DNA of 64,000 bases from Hymenobacter cellulosivorans (GTDB lineage Bacteria > Bacteroidota > Bacteroidia > Cytophagales > Hymenobacteraceae): positions 930,001 through 994,000 of the forward strand of contig NZ_CP095049.1 of NCBI RefSeq assembly GCF_022919135.1. Direction: 5' to 3'. Under the pieces are notes generated by a model. That model was given only the letters and a program-made list of their open reading frames with translations, made no database searches and had not been told where the DNA came from. The translations under genes and the position numbers were made by a program. Positions 26,057 to 35,052 of this stretch are shown here, piece after piece; the stretch's first letter is position 1; the number at the start of each line of letters is the position of its first letter.

Positions 26057-27151
26057 ATGAACCGCTTTGCCCCTCTCCTGCCTTTTGCCCTGAGCCTTAC
26101 GCTGGCCGGCTGCTCCCAACACGAAGCTGATGTTAAACCCACGGCCGAGGCCGGCTTCTCCCTGTCGGACACGATGCTGCGGGAGCTCAAGATTGACACG
26201 GTGCACGCCCAGACGGTGCGCAACGAGCTGACACTGTCGGGCCAGATTGCCACCGACGGCGACAAAACGGCCAAGGTGTTTCCGCTGGTGGGCGGCGTGG
26301 TGGAAGACCTGCGCGTGGAGCTCGGCGACTACGTGCAGAAAGGGCAGGTGCTGGCCATCATCCGCTCGGGCGAAATTGCCGACCTGCAAAATCAAAGCAG
26401 CGCCGCCGGCACCGACCTCGATATTGCCCGCAAAAACCTGCAGGTGCTCGAAGACCAGTACCAGGCCGGCCTGGCCTCGGAGCGCGACGTGACCCTGGCC
26501 CGCAAGGAGCTGCAAAAAGCCCAGGGCAACGTGGGCAAGTCCAGAAAGCAGATGGGCGTCTACGGCGTGTCGGCCGACGGCAAATACACCATCAAGGCCC
26601 CGATTTCGGGCTTTATCACGGAGAAAAACGTGACGGAGAACATGCAGTACAACGACGACAACGTCAGCAACTTCTTCACCATCGCCAACCTCGACGAGGT
26701 CTGGATTATGGCCAACGTCTTCGAGTCCGACATCAGCAAGGTGAAGGAAGGCTACGCGGCCGACGTGACGACCCTCTCCTACCCCGACCAGCACTTCACC
26801 GGCAAAATCGACAAGGTGTTCAACGTGCTGGACCCCGAAAGCAAGGTGATGAAAGTGCGGGTGCGCCTCCAGAACCCCGGCTACCTGCTCAAGCCCGAGA
26901 TGTACGCCCAAATCAAGGTGGAGAATACCAGCGGCAACCAGAAAATGCTGGCCGTGCCCGCCAAGGCAGTGGTGTTCGACAAGGACCGCAACTTCGTGAT
27001 GGTCTTCAAGGACCGGAGCCACGTGGAAACCCGGGAGGTGAAAGTGGCCAAAACCGTGGGCGAGACCAGCTACGTGCAAAGCGGCCTGCAGGACGGGGAG
27101 CGAATCATTGCCCAGAATCAGCTGCTCATTTACGACGAGCTGAACGACTAA
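26057..27151 (+). CDS. czcB: RND periplasmic adaptor (CzcB type)
   Basis: 364 residues; lipoprotein signal (LTLAGC, Cys19). A barrel-sandwich (biotinyl-lipoyl-like) part with VFPLVGGVVEDLRVELGDYV is followed by a helical hairpin (about 115-170), the return half (IKAPISGFI), and beta-barrel and membrane-proximal parts. It links the inner-membrane pump to the outer-membrane factor. No His-rich extension of the classic CzcB kind is present, so metal binding by this subunit is not evident. Confidence 0.9.
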   Translation: MNRFAPLLPFALSLTLAGCSQHEADVKPTAEAGFSLSDTMLRELKIDTVHAQTVRNELTLSGQIATDGDKTAKVFPLVGGVVEDLRVELGDYVQKGQVLAIIRSGEIADLQNQSSAAGTDLDIARKNLQVLEDQYQAGLASERDVTLARKELQKAQGNVGKSRKQMGVYGVSADGKYTIKAPISGFITEKNVTENMQYNDDNVSNFFTIANLDEVWIMANVFESDISKVKEGYAADVTTLSYPDQHFTGKIDKVFNVLDPESKVMKVRVRLQNPGYLLKPEMYAQIKVENTSGNQKMLAVPAKAVVFDKDRNFVMVFKDRSHVETREVKVAKTVGETSYVQSGLQDGERIIAQNQLLIYDELND

Positions 27152-27278
27152 ACAGACTTGCGGGGAAAGCCAGAACCCCACCCAACCCGCTGGCCGCGGC
27201 GCCGATAGTGCATCCCGCGTGCGAAAGAAACTGTCAGGCTGAACCTGCCACCCAGTGCCCCTGGAGCCCGGTGGCAGT

Positions 27279-27309
27279 GGTACCAAAGAGGTGGAGATGC
27301 TGTGGTACC
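27279..27309. repeat. Inverted repeat GGTACCA / TGGTACC
   Basis: Seven-base arms (27279-27285 and 27303-27309) with 17 bp between, in the 262-bp gap between adaptor and pump genes. It could be an attenuator or operator; the arms are themselves near-palindromic (GGTACC), so chance is possible. Confidence 0.3.
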
Positions 27310-27413
27310 CTCAGCCCAACTGACTTTCTAATTAACGATGCTGCAACGTCAGCACGCGGGATGCTTTGCGCTTCGGTCCAGCCTAATTACACATCCGTCA
27401 GCCCCGATTTATC

Positions 27414-30400
27414 ATGGGTAAGTTCATCCAACACATCCTCGCATTTTCGCTTAAGAACCGCTTCTTCGTCTTCTTCATGACGGCCGTAATTGTTGCGGGC
27501 GGCGTGTATAGCTACCGGCACACGCCCATTGAGGCGTTTCCGGACGTTACCAACACCGAAATCACCATCATCACCCAGTGGCCGGGCCGCTCTGCCGAGG
27601 AAATTGAGAAGTTCGTCACGGCCCCCATCGAAATCGGGCTCAACCCGGTGCAGAAGAAAACCAGCGTGCGGTCCACCTCGCTCTTCGGGTTGTCGGTGGT
27701 GAAGGTCATCTTCGACGACGGCGTGGAAGACTTCTTTGCCCGGCAGCAGGTCAACAACCTGCTGGCCGGCGTGGATTTGCCCGACGGCATCGACCCGGAA
27801 GTGCAGCCGCCCTACGGCCCTACCGGCGAAATCTACCGCTACACCCTGGAAAGCAAGGACAAGTCCGTGCGGGAGCTCAAGACCATTCAGGACTGGGTGG
27901 TAGAGCGCAACCTGAAGGCTGTGCCCGGCGTGGCCGACGTGAACAGCTTCGGCGGCGAGGTGAAAAGCTACGAAATCAGCGTGGACCCGACCAAGCTGCA
28001 AACCTTCGGCATCACCCCGCTCGACGTGTACGAGGCCATTCAGCGCTCCAACATTAACGTGGGCGGCGACGTGATTCAGCAGGGCCAGCAGAACTTCGTG
28101 GTACGCGGCATCGGGCTGCTCAACAACATCAGCGACATCAACAACACGGTCATCAAGAACGTGAACGGGGCCCCGATTCTAATTAAAAGCGTGGCCCTGG
28201 TGCAGGAATCGGCCCTGCCCCGGCTGGGTAAAGTGGGCCGCGGCCTCAATGACGACATGGTAGAGGGCATCGTGGTGATGCGCAAGGGCGAAAACCCCTC
28301 CGAAGTTATTGCCAGCCTGCAGGCCAAGGTGCAGGAACTCAACGAGAAGATCCTGCCCGCAGGCGTGCAAATCAAGACCTTCTACGACCGCCAGCAGCTC
28401 ATCGACTTCAGCACCGAAACCGTGCTCCACAACCTGCTCGAAGGCATCGTGCTCGTGACGGTTATCGTGTTTCTGTTCATGGCCGACTGGCGCACCACGG
28501 TCATTGTGTCGGTCATTATCCCGCTGGCCTTGCTGTTTGCCTTTATCTGCCTGCGGCTCAAGGGCATGTCGGCCAACCTGCTCAGCATGGGCGCCATCGA
28601 CTTCGGCATTATCATCGACGGGGCCGTGGTCATGGTGGAAGGCCTCTTCGTGGCCCTCGACCACAAGGCGCACAAGGTGGGCATGGCCAAGTTTAACAAT
28701 CTGGCTAAGCTAGGCCTCATCAAGAAAACCGGCCGGGACATGGGCAAGGCCATTTTCTTTTCCAAGGCCATCATCATCACCGCCTTGCTGCCGATTTTCT
28801 CCTTTGAAAAGGTGGAAGGCAAGATGTTCTCCCCCCTGGCCTGGACCCTGGGTTTTGCCCTGCTCGGCGCCCTGATATTTACGCTAACCCTGGTACCGGT
28901 ACTGGCCAGCATGCTGCTGAACAAGAACGTGCAGGAAAAGGACAACTTCTTCGTGCGGGGCGTCAACCGCGGGGCCCAGCGCTTCTTCCGCCTGACTTAC
29001 GGCCACAAGACCATCAGCTTGCTTGTGGCTACCGTGGTGGTAGTGGCGGGTCTGGGCGCGTTCAAATTCCTGGGCTCGGAGTTCTTGCCCGAGCTCAACG
29101 AAGGCTCCATCTACGTGCGGGCCCAGCTGCCGCTGAGCATCGGGCTCAATGAGTCGAACAAGCTCTGCAACGAGATGCGCCGGGTGTTTCTCTCCTACCC
29201 CGAGGTGTCGGATGTGGTGAGCCAGACCGGCCGCCCCAACGACGGCACCGACCCGACGGGCTTCTACAACAACGAGTTCCTGGTTCAGATCAAGCACACC
29301 AAGGAAGTGCAGGACAAGATGAAGCACGCCGCCTACCGTGAGCAGCTCATCGACAACATGAAGGGCCAGCTGGCCCGCTTCCCCGGCGTCAACTTCAACT
29401 TCTCCCAACCCATCATGGACAATGTGGAGGAAGCCGCCTCGGGCGTGAAGGGCTCCATTGCCGTCAAGATTTACGGCACCGACCTGGCCCTGATGGAGCA
29501 CAAAGCCGGCGAGGTCTACAACGTGCTCAAGAACATTGAGGGCATCGACGACCTAGGGCTTTTGCGCAACATTGGACAACCGGAATTGCACGTCGAGCTG
29601 GATGAGCAGCGCATGGCCAGCTACGGCGTGAGCAAGGCCGACGCCAACGCCGTGCTGGAAATGGCCGTGGGCGGCAAGCAGGCCACCCAGCTTTACGAGG
29701 GCGAGCGGAAATTCCCGGTGCGGGTGCGCTACGAGGAACAGTACCGCCAGACGCCCGCCCAAATCAGTCGCCTGATGGTGCCCACTCAGGCGGGCAAAAT
29801 GATTCCGATTTCGGAAATCTCGACCATCAGCCCCGTCAATGGCCCCTCCCTCATTTACCGCGACGACAACAAGCGTTTCTCAGCCGTGAAGTTCAGCATC
29901 CGGGGCCGCGACATGGGCTCGACCATCGAGGAAGCCCAGAAAAAGGTGAATCAGGTGGTGAGTTTGCCCAAAGGCTACTCCATGAAGTGGACCGGCGACT
30001 TCGAAAACCAGCGCCGGGCCACCGAGCGCCTCATGCAGGTGGTGCCCATCTCGCTCGGCCTGATCTTCTTTATCCTGTTCATCTTGTTCGGCAACCTCAA
30101 GGACGCCGGGCTAGTGCTGCTCAACGTGCCCTTTGCCATCATCGGTGGCATTGCCGCCCTACTCATTACGCACACCAACTTCTCGATTTCGGCTGGCATC
30201 GGCTTCATTGCCCTGTTCGGCATCTGCATTCAGAACGGCGTGATTCTCATCTCGGTCTTTAAGCAGAACATGCTCCGCAAGATGAGCCTCGACGCCAGCC
30301 TGCTCGACGGCGTCACGACCCGGGTGCGCCCGGTGGTCATGACAGCCCTGATGGCCACCATCGGCCTGCTACCGGCCGCGCTCAGCACCGGTATCGGCTC

Positions 30401-30572
30401 CGAAACGTCCAAGCCCCTGGCCATCGTCGTTATCGGCGGCCTAGTGACTGGCACGGTGCTCACCCTGTTCATCTTCCCCCTGATTTTCGAGCGGGCCTAC
30501 CGGGCCGAGCACAGCAAATACGGTCCGCAGCAGCCGGAGGCCGTACCCGAACCCGAGCTGGTATTGCACTAG
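27414..30572 (+). CDS. czcA: Heavy-metal RND efflux pump (CzcA type)
   Basis: 1052 residues, full length for the HME-RND family, with 12 membrane helices in the usual 1+5+1+5 arrangement and two large periplasmic loops. The fourth-helix signature is DFGIIIDGAVVMVE (D396 to E409). This DFG-x3-DGA-x4-E form is found in pumps for divalent ions (Co, Zn, Cd, Ni), not in copper/silver CusA proteins. It uses proton flow to expel metal with the CzcB- and CzcC-like partners upstream. A 262-bp gap precedes it and may carry its own regulatory site. A perfect 36-bp palindromic terminator follows. Confidence 0.93.
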   Translation: MGKFIQHILAFSLKNRFFVFFMTAVIVAGGVYSYRHTPIEAFPDVTNTEITIITQWPGRSAEEIEKFVTAPIEIGLNPVQKKTSVRSTSLFGLSVVKVIFDDGVEDFFARQQVNNLLAGVDLPDGIDPEVQPPYGPTGEIYRYTLESKDKSVRELKTIQDWVVERNLKAVPGVADVNSFGGEVKSYEISVDPTKLQTFGITPLDVYEAIQRSNINVGGDVIQQGQQNFVVRGIGLLNNISDINNTVIKNVNGAPILIKSVALVQESALPRLGKVGRGLNDDMVEGIVVMRKGENPSEVIASLQAKVQELNEKILPAGVQIKTFYDRQQLIDFSTETVLHNLLEGIVLVTVIVFLFMADWRTTVIVSVIIPLALLFAFICLRLKGMSANLLSMGAIDFGIIIDGAVVMVEGLFVALDHKAHKVGMAKFNNLAKLGLIKKTGRDMGKAIFFSKAIIITALLPIFSFEKVEGKMFSPLAWTLGFALLGALIFTLTLVPVLASMLLNKNVQEKDNFFVRGVNRGAQRFFRLTYGHKTISLLVATVVVVAGLGAFKFLGSEFLPELNEGSIYVRAQLPLSIGLNESNKLCNEMRRVFLSYPEVSDVVSQTGRPNDGTDPTGFYNNEFLVQIKHTKEVQDKMKHAAYREQLIDNMKGQLARFPGVNFNFSQPIMDNVEEAASGVKGSIAVKIYGTDLALMEHKAGEVYNVLKNIEGIDDLGLLRNIGQPELHVELDEQRMASYGVSKADANAVLEMAVGGKQATQLYEGERKFPVRVRYEEQYRQTPAQISRLMVPTQAGKMIPISEISTISPVNGPSLIYRDDNKRFSAVKFSIRGRDMGSTIEEAQKKVNQVVSLPKGYSMKWTGDFENQRRATERLMQVVPISLGLIFFILFILFGNLKDAGLVLLNVPFAIIGGIAALLITHTNFSISAGIGFIALFGICIQNGVILISVFKQNMLRKMSLDASLLDGVTTRVRPVVMTALMATIGLLPAALSTGIGSETSKPLAIVVIGGLVTGTVLTLFIFPLIFERAYRAEHSKYGPQQPEAVPEPELVLH

Positions 30573-30592
30573 CATGTGGTGTTGTTGAACAC

Positions 30593-30628
30593 AAAAAGGC
30601 CGGCAGGAATATTCCTGCCGGCCTTTTT
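30593..30628. terminator. Perfect palindromic bidirectional terminator
   Basis: AAAAAGGCCGGCAGGAAT and its exact reverse complement abut over 36 bp, giving a stem with A/T tails on both strands. It separates the convergent pump gene and the T9SS protein gene. Confidence 0.92.
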
Positions 30629-30649
30629 CATTCGCCGCAAGCCGTGGGG

Positions 30650-33600
30650 CTAGTGCTGAATGCTGATGTTCTCTTCCAGTATTTCCTTGCCCTGAATCAC
30701 CTTAATGTGGTACAGGCCGTTGGGTACTTTCGAGGTATCGAGGCGCAGCTCGCCCTGCCGGGTTTGCTCTACTTTCACTTGCTTGCCCCGACCGTCATAG
30801 AGCTCCACCCGGAAGTTCTGGAAGTCGTAGGCCGACTGCTCCTGGGTGCCTGCTTCGGTCAAGCTGCTCACAACCTCGCCGCTGGTACGGGCCGGATCTT
30901 TGGAGGTGATGAGCAGGTAGTTATCCGAGGGGTTGGGGTACAGGCTGATGCGCTGGGCGTCGGGGCGCACGTAGCCGCACTTAGGGAAGGTGCGGTACAC
31001 GGTCCGGCTGGCGGTAGGCGAGTTGCCGCCGTTGCAGGAGTTGTTTACCGTCACTGAAACGGGCACGTTGTTGTAGTACTGGTCAATCCAGACCGTAGCC
31101 GTTTGGCTACCATCGAAGTACGTGTCTGGGTAGCCGTCGATGGTCCAGCGGAAGTTGCTGCCGATATTGGTACCGGTTGCCGTCAGGCGGTACTGGGCTT
31201 CGCAGAGGTTGGAGTTGACAATGGTTGAGGAAATCGTAACCGTGGCCGTGTTGCACGTTACCGGAACCGAGCCGCAAGCCAGGGTGCCCAGGTTCAGGGC
31301 CGGGTTAGCCGTAGGATACGCCCCGCTCTGCACCGTGTACTGCCCACCGGAGGCCACCACGATGCTCGCCGAGTTTTCGACGCAGACGTAGGCACCGGGC
31401 TCCACAATTACCTGCCCATACACGTTCAGCACCGAGCCGGCCCGCACCACCAGGGTAGCACCGGGCTTGATGCGCAGCACCGAGCCCACGTTTACATCTA
31501 CCCGGCCCCCGGAGCGCAGGTCGAGCAGGCTCTTGTTGTTCATGTTCAGGCTGGCCGTGTAGCTGCTGCTGACGCCCACGGCGAAGATGCCACCACTGTT
31601 GAGCTGCACCACCGTGCCGCAGTTGGAGGTGTACATTTCGAAATTGCCGGGGCCGGGCGCTGCTTGCGTAGCCGAAGTACCGCCGCTAGCGGGCAGATAC
31701 CCGTTGTTGATGTAGAGCTGCCCACCGCTGTTTACCTGCACCGAGGGCAGCAGGCGCCGGTAGGCGTTGCCGAAGTTGTACACCGTCGACAGGCTCTGAG
31801 GCAGGGCCGTGTTCGACTGGGCCAGCTCATTCAGAATCCAGCTGGTGTTGTTGGAGTAGTACGAGGTGTTGCCCTGGTACGAGCCGGTACCATTGGTTAC
31901 CTGCACGTGCGGCTCACTCTGGGAAGGCGCGAAGTAAGCGTCGAAGGCGTACTTGGTGCGGTCGGGCCGGTCGGCGGCAATGTTGGCGGCCACGTTGTAG
32001 TTCAGGTTAGGACTCCACACCGGGCCCGCCACGAAGGCGTCGATAACGCTGATAGTCGGCATGAAGGTGTGGAACTCCGGGCCGTTGTTAAACAAAGCCG
32101 GCTTCTGGCTCCGGATAATGCCGGCCGTGCGGTAGGTAGAACCCGGCGCCGTATCGTACTGTGGCATGCTGGGCGACACCTGCTTGTAGTGCCATTTGAG
32201 GCTGTACTGCTTGGAGTAGCGGAAAATAACGTTGTTGTTGCCCCGTGAGGAAGCGCCGGGAATGGCGTAGGCAAAGGCGTCGCCGGTGCCCAGGGTAAGA
32301 ATATTGTGCTGGTTGATGCTGAGCAGCTCCATGCCGGGCCAGGAGCCGGGCATAAACGAGGCTTGACTGTTGCCGTTGGCTACGGCCACCCGGCGCAGCA
32401 GCGAAGGATAGCTGTTGGCTGAGTTCTGCCAGGCCTGCCACTCGTTGCGGTACGACATGGCCGCGCCGTCGTCGAAGTGGTAAATCAGCATCTGCCGGCT
32501 GGCCAGGGTGCGCAGATCTTCCCGGGCTTCCTTAGCACTACCCGACCCAATCCAGACGTCGGCCAGACGGTCGACCATGTATTGCAAGCCCAGCGGAATG
32601 TTGGCGCCGCGGTGGGGCGAGTCCATCGAAACGTAGAGCTTGGAGTTGTGACACAGGTTTTGCTGCTCCATCCAGGCCAGGGCAAAGCGCGACACCTGTC
32701 CGCCCATGCTGGCTCCCATCACCACCGACTCTTGAGCATCGGCAGCGCGGTTGGCGGAGTTATTAATATAGTCGAGCAGTTCGACCAGCACCATGGCGTT
32801 GTTCTGGATCAGGTCGGCGCCGTCGGTGAAGTCCAGGTACACCACGTCGTAGCCTTGCTGCTGCAGCTCGGCCCGCAAAGCCGGCAGCTTTTCCAGGGCC
32901 TTATAGTCGCCGTTGTAGTCGACCATTTCGTTCCAGCCGGCTTCCCCGTTGCGGAAGATACCCGTGCCACTACCGTTGAAAATACAGCCCGTCGATTGGA
33001 AATTAGACAAAGGCACCGGGCCGGTGGAGGCGGGAGCATAGTTAAAGCAGGAGCTGCCCGCCCGCATTTTGCGGAAGTCAATACCTTCCACAAAAATCAG
33101 GGGCTTGCGGAATTTGCCGCTGGTATTGCCGTTGCCCCATTTCACCCAGGCCATAGCCCGGGCCCGGGGCAAAGAACCCCACAGGCGCGAGGCCGCGAGG
33201 CCCAGGGCTAGGTCGGGCTGAATGGAAGCCGTACGAGCCTGCTGTACGGTGGTCGTGGCGTAAGCGCCATCGGCGTATACCCACACCTGCTGCTGCTGAA
33301 GCGAAGCCGAGGCGCTGCCCGTGCCCGCCGCATCGGTGCCGACAGTGGAGCGGGAGTATACTTCGTTGTTGTTCCATACGGCCGTGGTGGAAGTGCCCAT
33401 GGTTTGCGGCTTCCAGCCGCTGCCGTCGCCGGTGTCCAGCCACACGTCCTTGGTCGTGTGGTTGCCGAAGCAGAATTCCGGGCCGATGTATACTTCGTAG
33501 CTACCGCTGTATTTCTCCACCGGCAGAGCCGTAGCAAACACCCGGCCCTGGGTATAGGGGCTGCGGCTCCAGTCGGGCCCGTCGTACACCTGGGCATTGA

Positions 33601-34009
33601 CCGAGTCGATGGTTATGAGTTTCTGATTGGCCGCGTCGGGCAGCAGCTTGTCGTATTCGTAGTTAAGCACCAGCAGGGGCACCTGGCCGGCCTTCAGCTT
33701 ATTTTGAATCCGGCCGCGCAGCTCTTCCAGCGTTGGCAGGCTGCTCCGGTCGAGCGAGGCCAGGTAAAACTCGGTGTACTGCTGCTCCCAGTTGTCGTAG
33801 CTGTTGACGGCTTCGGCGTTGCCAGTGAAGTTTTCGGGCTTACTGACTGGCATTGCCAAGTCGTACAGCACCCGGGTCTTGATGCGGGCCGGGTCCAGGG
33901 TATTCAAGCTGGCCTGCAGCTCCTGCGTGATAGTGGTGGTGGGCTCCTCCTGGCCAAACGAAGGCAGGAACATCCCCAGCATCCCAAGGATTAATAACGG
34001 TTTTTTCAT
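30650..34009 (-). CDS. T9SS-exported lipase-fold protein with beta-helix region
   Basis: 1119 residues; signal peptide (1-19), an N-terminal region of unknown fold, then an alpha/beta-hydrolase part (about 310-520): KPLIFVEGIDF, the nucleophile elbow GASMGG (Ser near 435) and MDSPHRGANIP. A glycine/valine-rich repetitive stretch (about 790-920) reads like short parallel beta-helix turns. Next are a Cys-containing Ig-like domain (about 930-1015) and a T9SS type A sorting domain (LYPNPSDN, about 1024 to the end). It is probably surface-anchored or released, acting on esters or lipids; the substrate is unknown. A small lipoprotein gene ends 51 bp upstream on the same strand. Confidence 0.78.
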   Translation of the reverse strand: MKKPLLILGMLGMFLPSFGQEEPTTTITQELQASLNTLDPARIKTRVLYDLAMPVSKPENFTGNAEAVNSYDNWEQQYTEFYLASLDRSSLPTLEELRGRIQNKLKAGQVPLLVLNYEYDKLLPDAANQKLITIDSVNAQVYDGPDWSRSPYTQGRVFATALPVEKYSGSYEVYIGPEFCFGNHTTKDVWLDTGDGSGWKPQTMGTSTTAVWNNNEVYSRSTVGTDAAGTGSASASLQQQQVWVYADGAYATTTVQQARTASIQPDLALGLAASRLWGSLPRARAMAWVKWGNGNTSGKFRKPLIFVEGIDFRKMRAGSSCFNYAPASTGPVPLSNFQSTGCIFNGSGTGIFRNGEAGWNEMVDYNGDYKALEKLPALRAELQQQGYDVVYLDFTDGADLIQNNAMVLVELLDYINNSANRAADAQESVVMGASMGGQVSRFALAWMEQQNLCHNSKLYVSMDSPHRGANIPLGLQYMVDRLADVWIGSGSAKEAREDLRTLASRQMLIYHFDDGAAMSYRNEWQAWQNSANSYPSLLRRVAVANGNSQASFMPGSWPGMELLSINQHNILTLGTGDAFAYAIPGASSRGNNNVIFRYSKQYSLKWHYKQVSPSMPQYDTAPGSTYRTAGIIRSQKPALFNNGPEFHTFMPTISVIDAFVAGPVWSPNLNYNVAANIAADRPDRTKYAFDAYFAPSQSEPHVQVTNGTGSYQGNTSYYSNNTSWILNELAQSNTALPQSLSTVYNFGNAYRRLLPSVQVNSGGQLYINNGYLPASGGTSATQAAPGPGNFEMYTSNCGTVVQLNSGGIFAVGVSSSYTASLNMNNKSLLDLRSGGRVDVNVGSVLRIKPGATLVVRAGSVLNVYGQVIVEPGAYVCVENSASIVVASGGQYTVQSGAYPTANPALNLGTLACGSVPVTCNTATVTISSTIVNSNLCEAQYRLTATGTNIGSNFRWTIDGYPDTYFDGSQTATVWIDQYYNNVPVSVTVNNSCNGGNSPTASRTVYRTFPKCGYVRPDAQRISLYPNPSDNYLLITSKDPARTSGEVVSSLTEAGTQEQSAYDFQNFRVELYDGRGKQVKVEQTRQGELRLDTSKVPNGLYHIKVIQGKEILEENISIQH

Positions 34010-34060
34010 AAAAATAGCTAAATAGATAGGGTACTAATAATAGAGGTTGAAAATAAAATA

Positions 34061-34702
34061 TTAGAAGTGAATAGTAACAGTTTGCGTATCAAGAGAAGGC
34101 ACCAGTAAGTCCTGGCCCCCCGTTAATTTCTGCCCGTTTTCAGCTTGAATTTCCCAATTAATTCGGCGCTTTTCGCCCGCGTCCAGCATCCGGATATGGG
34201 TCGAAGTCACGGGGTAGTTGAATTCATCCACATTGCTGCCGTAGCCATACACGCGGATGATGGCGCGGGAGCTGGGTGGGTCGTCAAGCAGGTGCAGGCG
34301 CAGGTAGGCTGGGGCTTGTACCGGTACCCGGAGCCCTTCCCGTGGGTGGCGTCGGCTGAGTACGGGTGCCTCGCTCCAGAGGGTGTGGTAGGCCGGTGGG
34401 GCCTGGGCCAACAGCAGAAAATGCGCCCGTTTGGGTAGCACTGCATCAAAGCTAAACCGCCCCTGGGCATCCGCAGCGTGGGTTTTGCCGGTTGAGCCAT
34501 AGCCGCCTACCGCCAGCCCACTACCCGCTTGGGCGTAGAGCTGTACCGTAGCGCCCGCCACGGGCTGGGCCGTGTGCCGGTCTACCACCTGCCCCGAAAC
34601 CCGGAGCGGCAACTTCGCAGAAAAAGGGAGGGCGCACCCGCTCAGTAGCCCCAGTCCGCCGGTGGCGAACAGGGTCAACAGGTACCAAAAAGAGCTTGGC
34701 AA
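34061..34702 (-). CDS. Lipoprotein with carboxypeptidase-regulatory-like domain
   Basis: 213 residues; hydrophobic signal ending LLSGC (Cys about 22), then VSGQVVDRHTAQPVAGATVQ, the opening of a carboxypeptidase-D-regulatory-like beta-sandwich (about 34-110), then a beta-rich tail (about 120-213) of unknown type. Such domains commonly serve as surface or periplasmic adhesion or assembly modules. It is 51 bp upstream of the T9SS hydrolase gene on the same strand with no terminator between, so the two probably act together. No enzymatic motif is visible. Confidence 0.65.
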   Translation of the reverse strand: MPSSFWYLLTLFATGGLGLLSGCALPFSAKLPLRVSGQVVDRHTAQPVAGATVQLYAQAGSGLAVGGYGSTGKTHAADAQGRFSFDAVLPKRAHFLLLAQAPPAYHTLWSEAPVLSRRHPREGLRVPVQAPAYLRLHLLDDPPSSRAIIRVYGYGSNVDEFNYPVTSTHIRMLDAGEKRRINWEIQAENGQKLTGGQDLLVPSLDTQTVTIHF

Positions 34703-35052
34703 GGGATAATAGAATAAGTAAAAATAAAATAAAGTATACGCGAAATCAGCCCAGGAAATATCCTTGGTTTTTACTTTGAAAGCAGGAAGCTTGGGAGAAT
34801 TAAATAATTAGTCTAATAGGTAAATAGCGAGGAAAGAAACCGAATGAATAAGCGTGCTATCGAAATAAAATGAAGTACTAATTGGGACGTTATTATAGCA
34901 GGTATTCCGGGCCCCGACTGGAATACGCATGCAAGGTAATAGGAATATTTATAATCCAAAATAAATTTTCAAACTCCGACAATAACTTTACAAACTCCAA
35001 TTTCCTCCGGAAGCGGCGGAAAGTACTTCTCCCGCCGCTTCCGGATTCTGGC
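34703..35052. other. AT-rich intergenic region
   Basis: 350 bp, much more AT-rich than its surroundings (34703-35005), ending with a GC-rich hairpin. It should hold the promoter of the minus-strand gene at 34702, but no confident TTG / TAnnTTTG pair was found and no gene is apparent. Confidence 0.6.
35007..35044 (-). terminator. Strong hairpin after the M28 peptidase gene
   Basis: CCGGAAGCGGCGG (35007-35019) pairs perfectly with CCGCCGCTTCCGG (35032-35044), 8 bp after the stop of the peptidase gene read on the minus strand. There is no clear T-run, so it may act as a terminator or 3'-end stabiliser. Confidence 0.6.

Noticed and set aside
25907..27286. 459-codon minus-strand frame across the efflux adaptor
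   Set aside because: Antisense to czcB; His/Val/Gly-rich composition is an artefact of the opposite strand.
27414..30572. Copper/silver (CusA) efflux pump
   Set aside because: The fourth-helix motif is DFG-x3-DGA, the form of divalent-metal (Co/Zn/Cd/Ni) pumps, not the CusA form.
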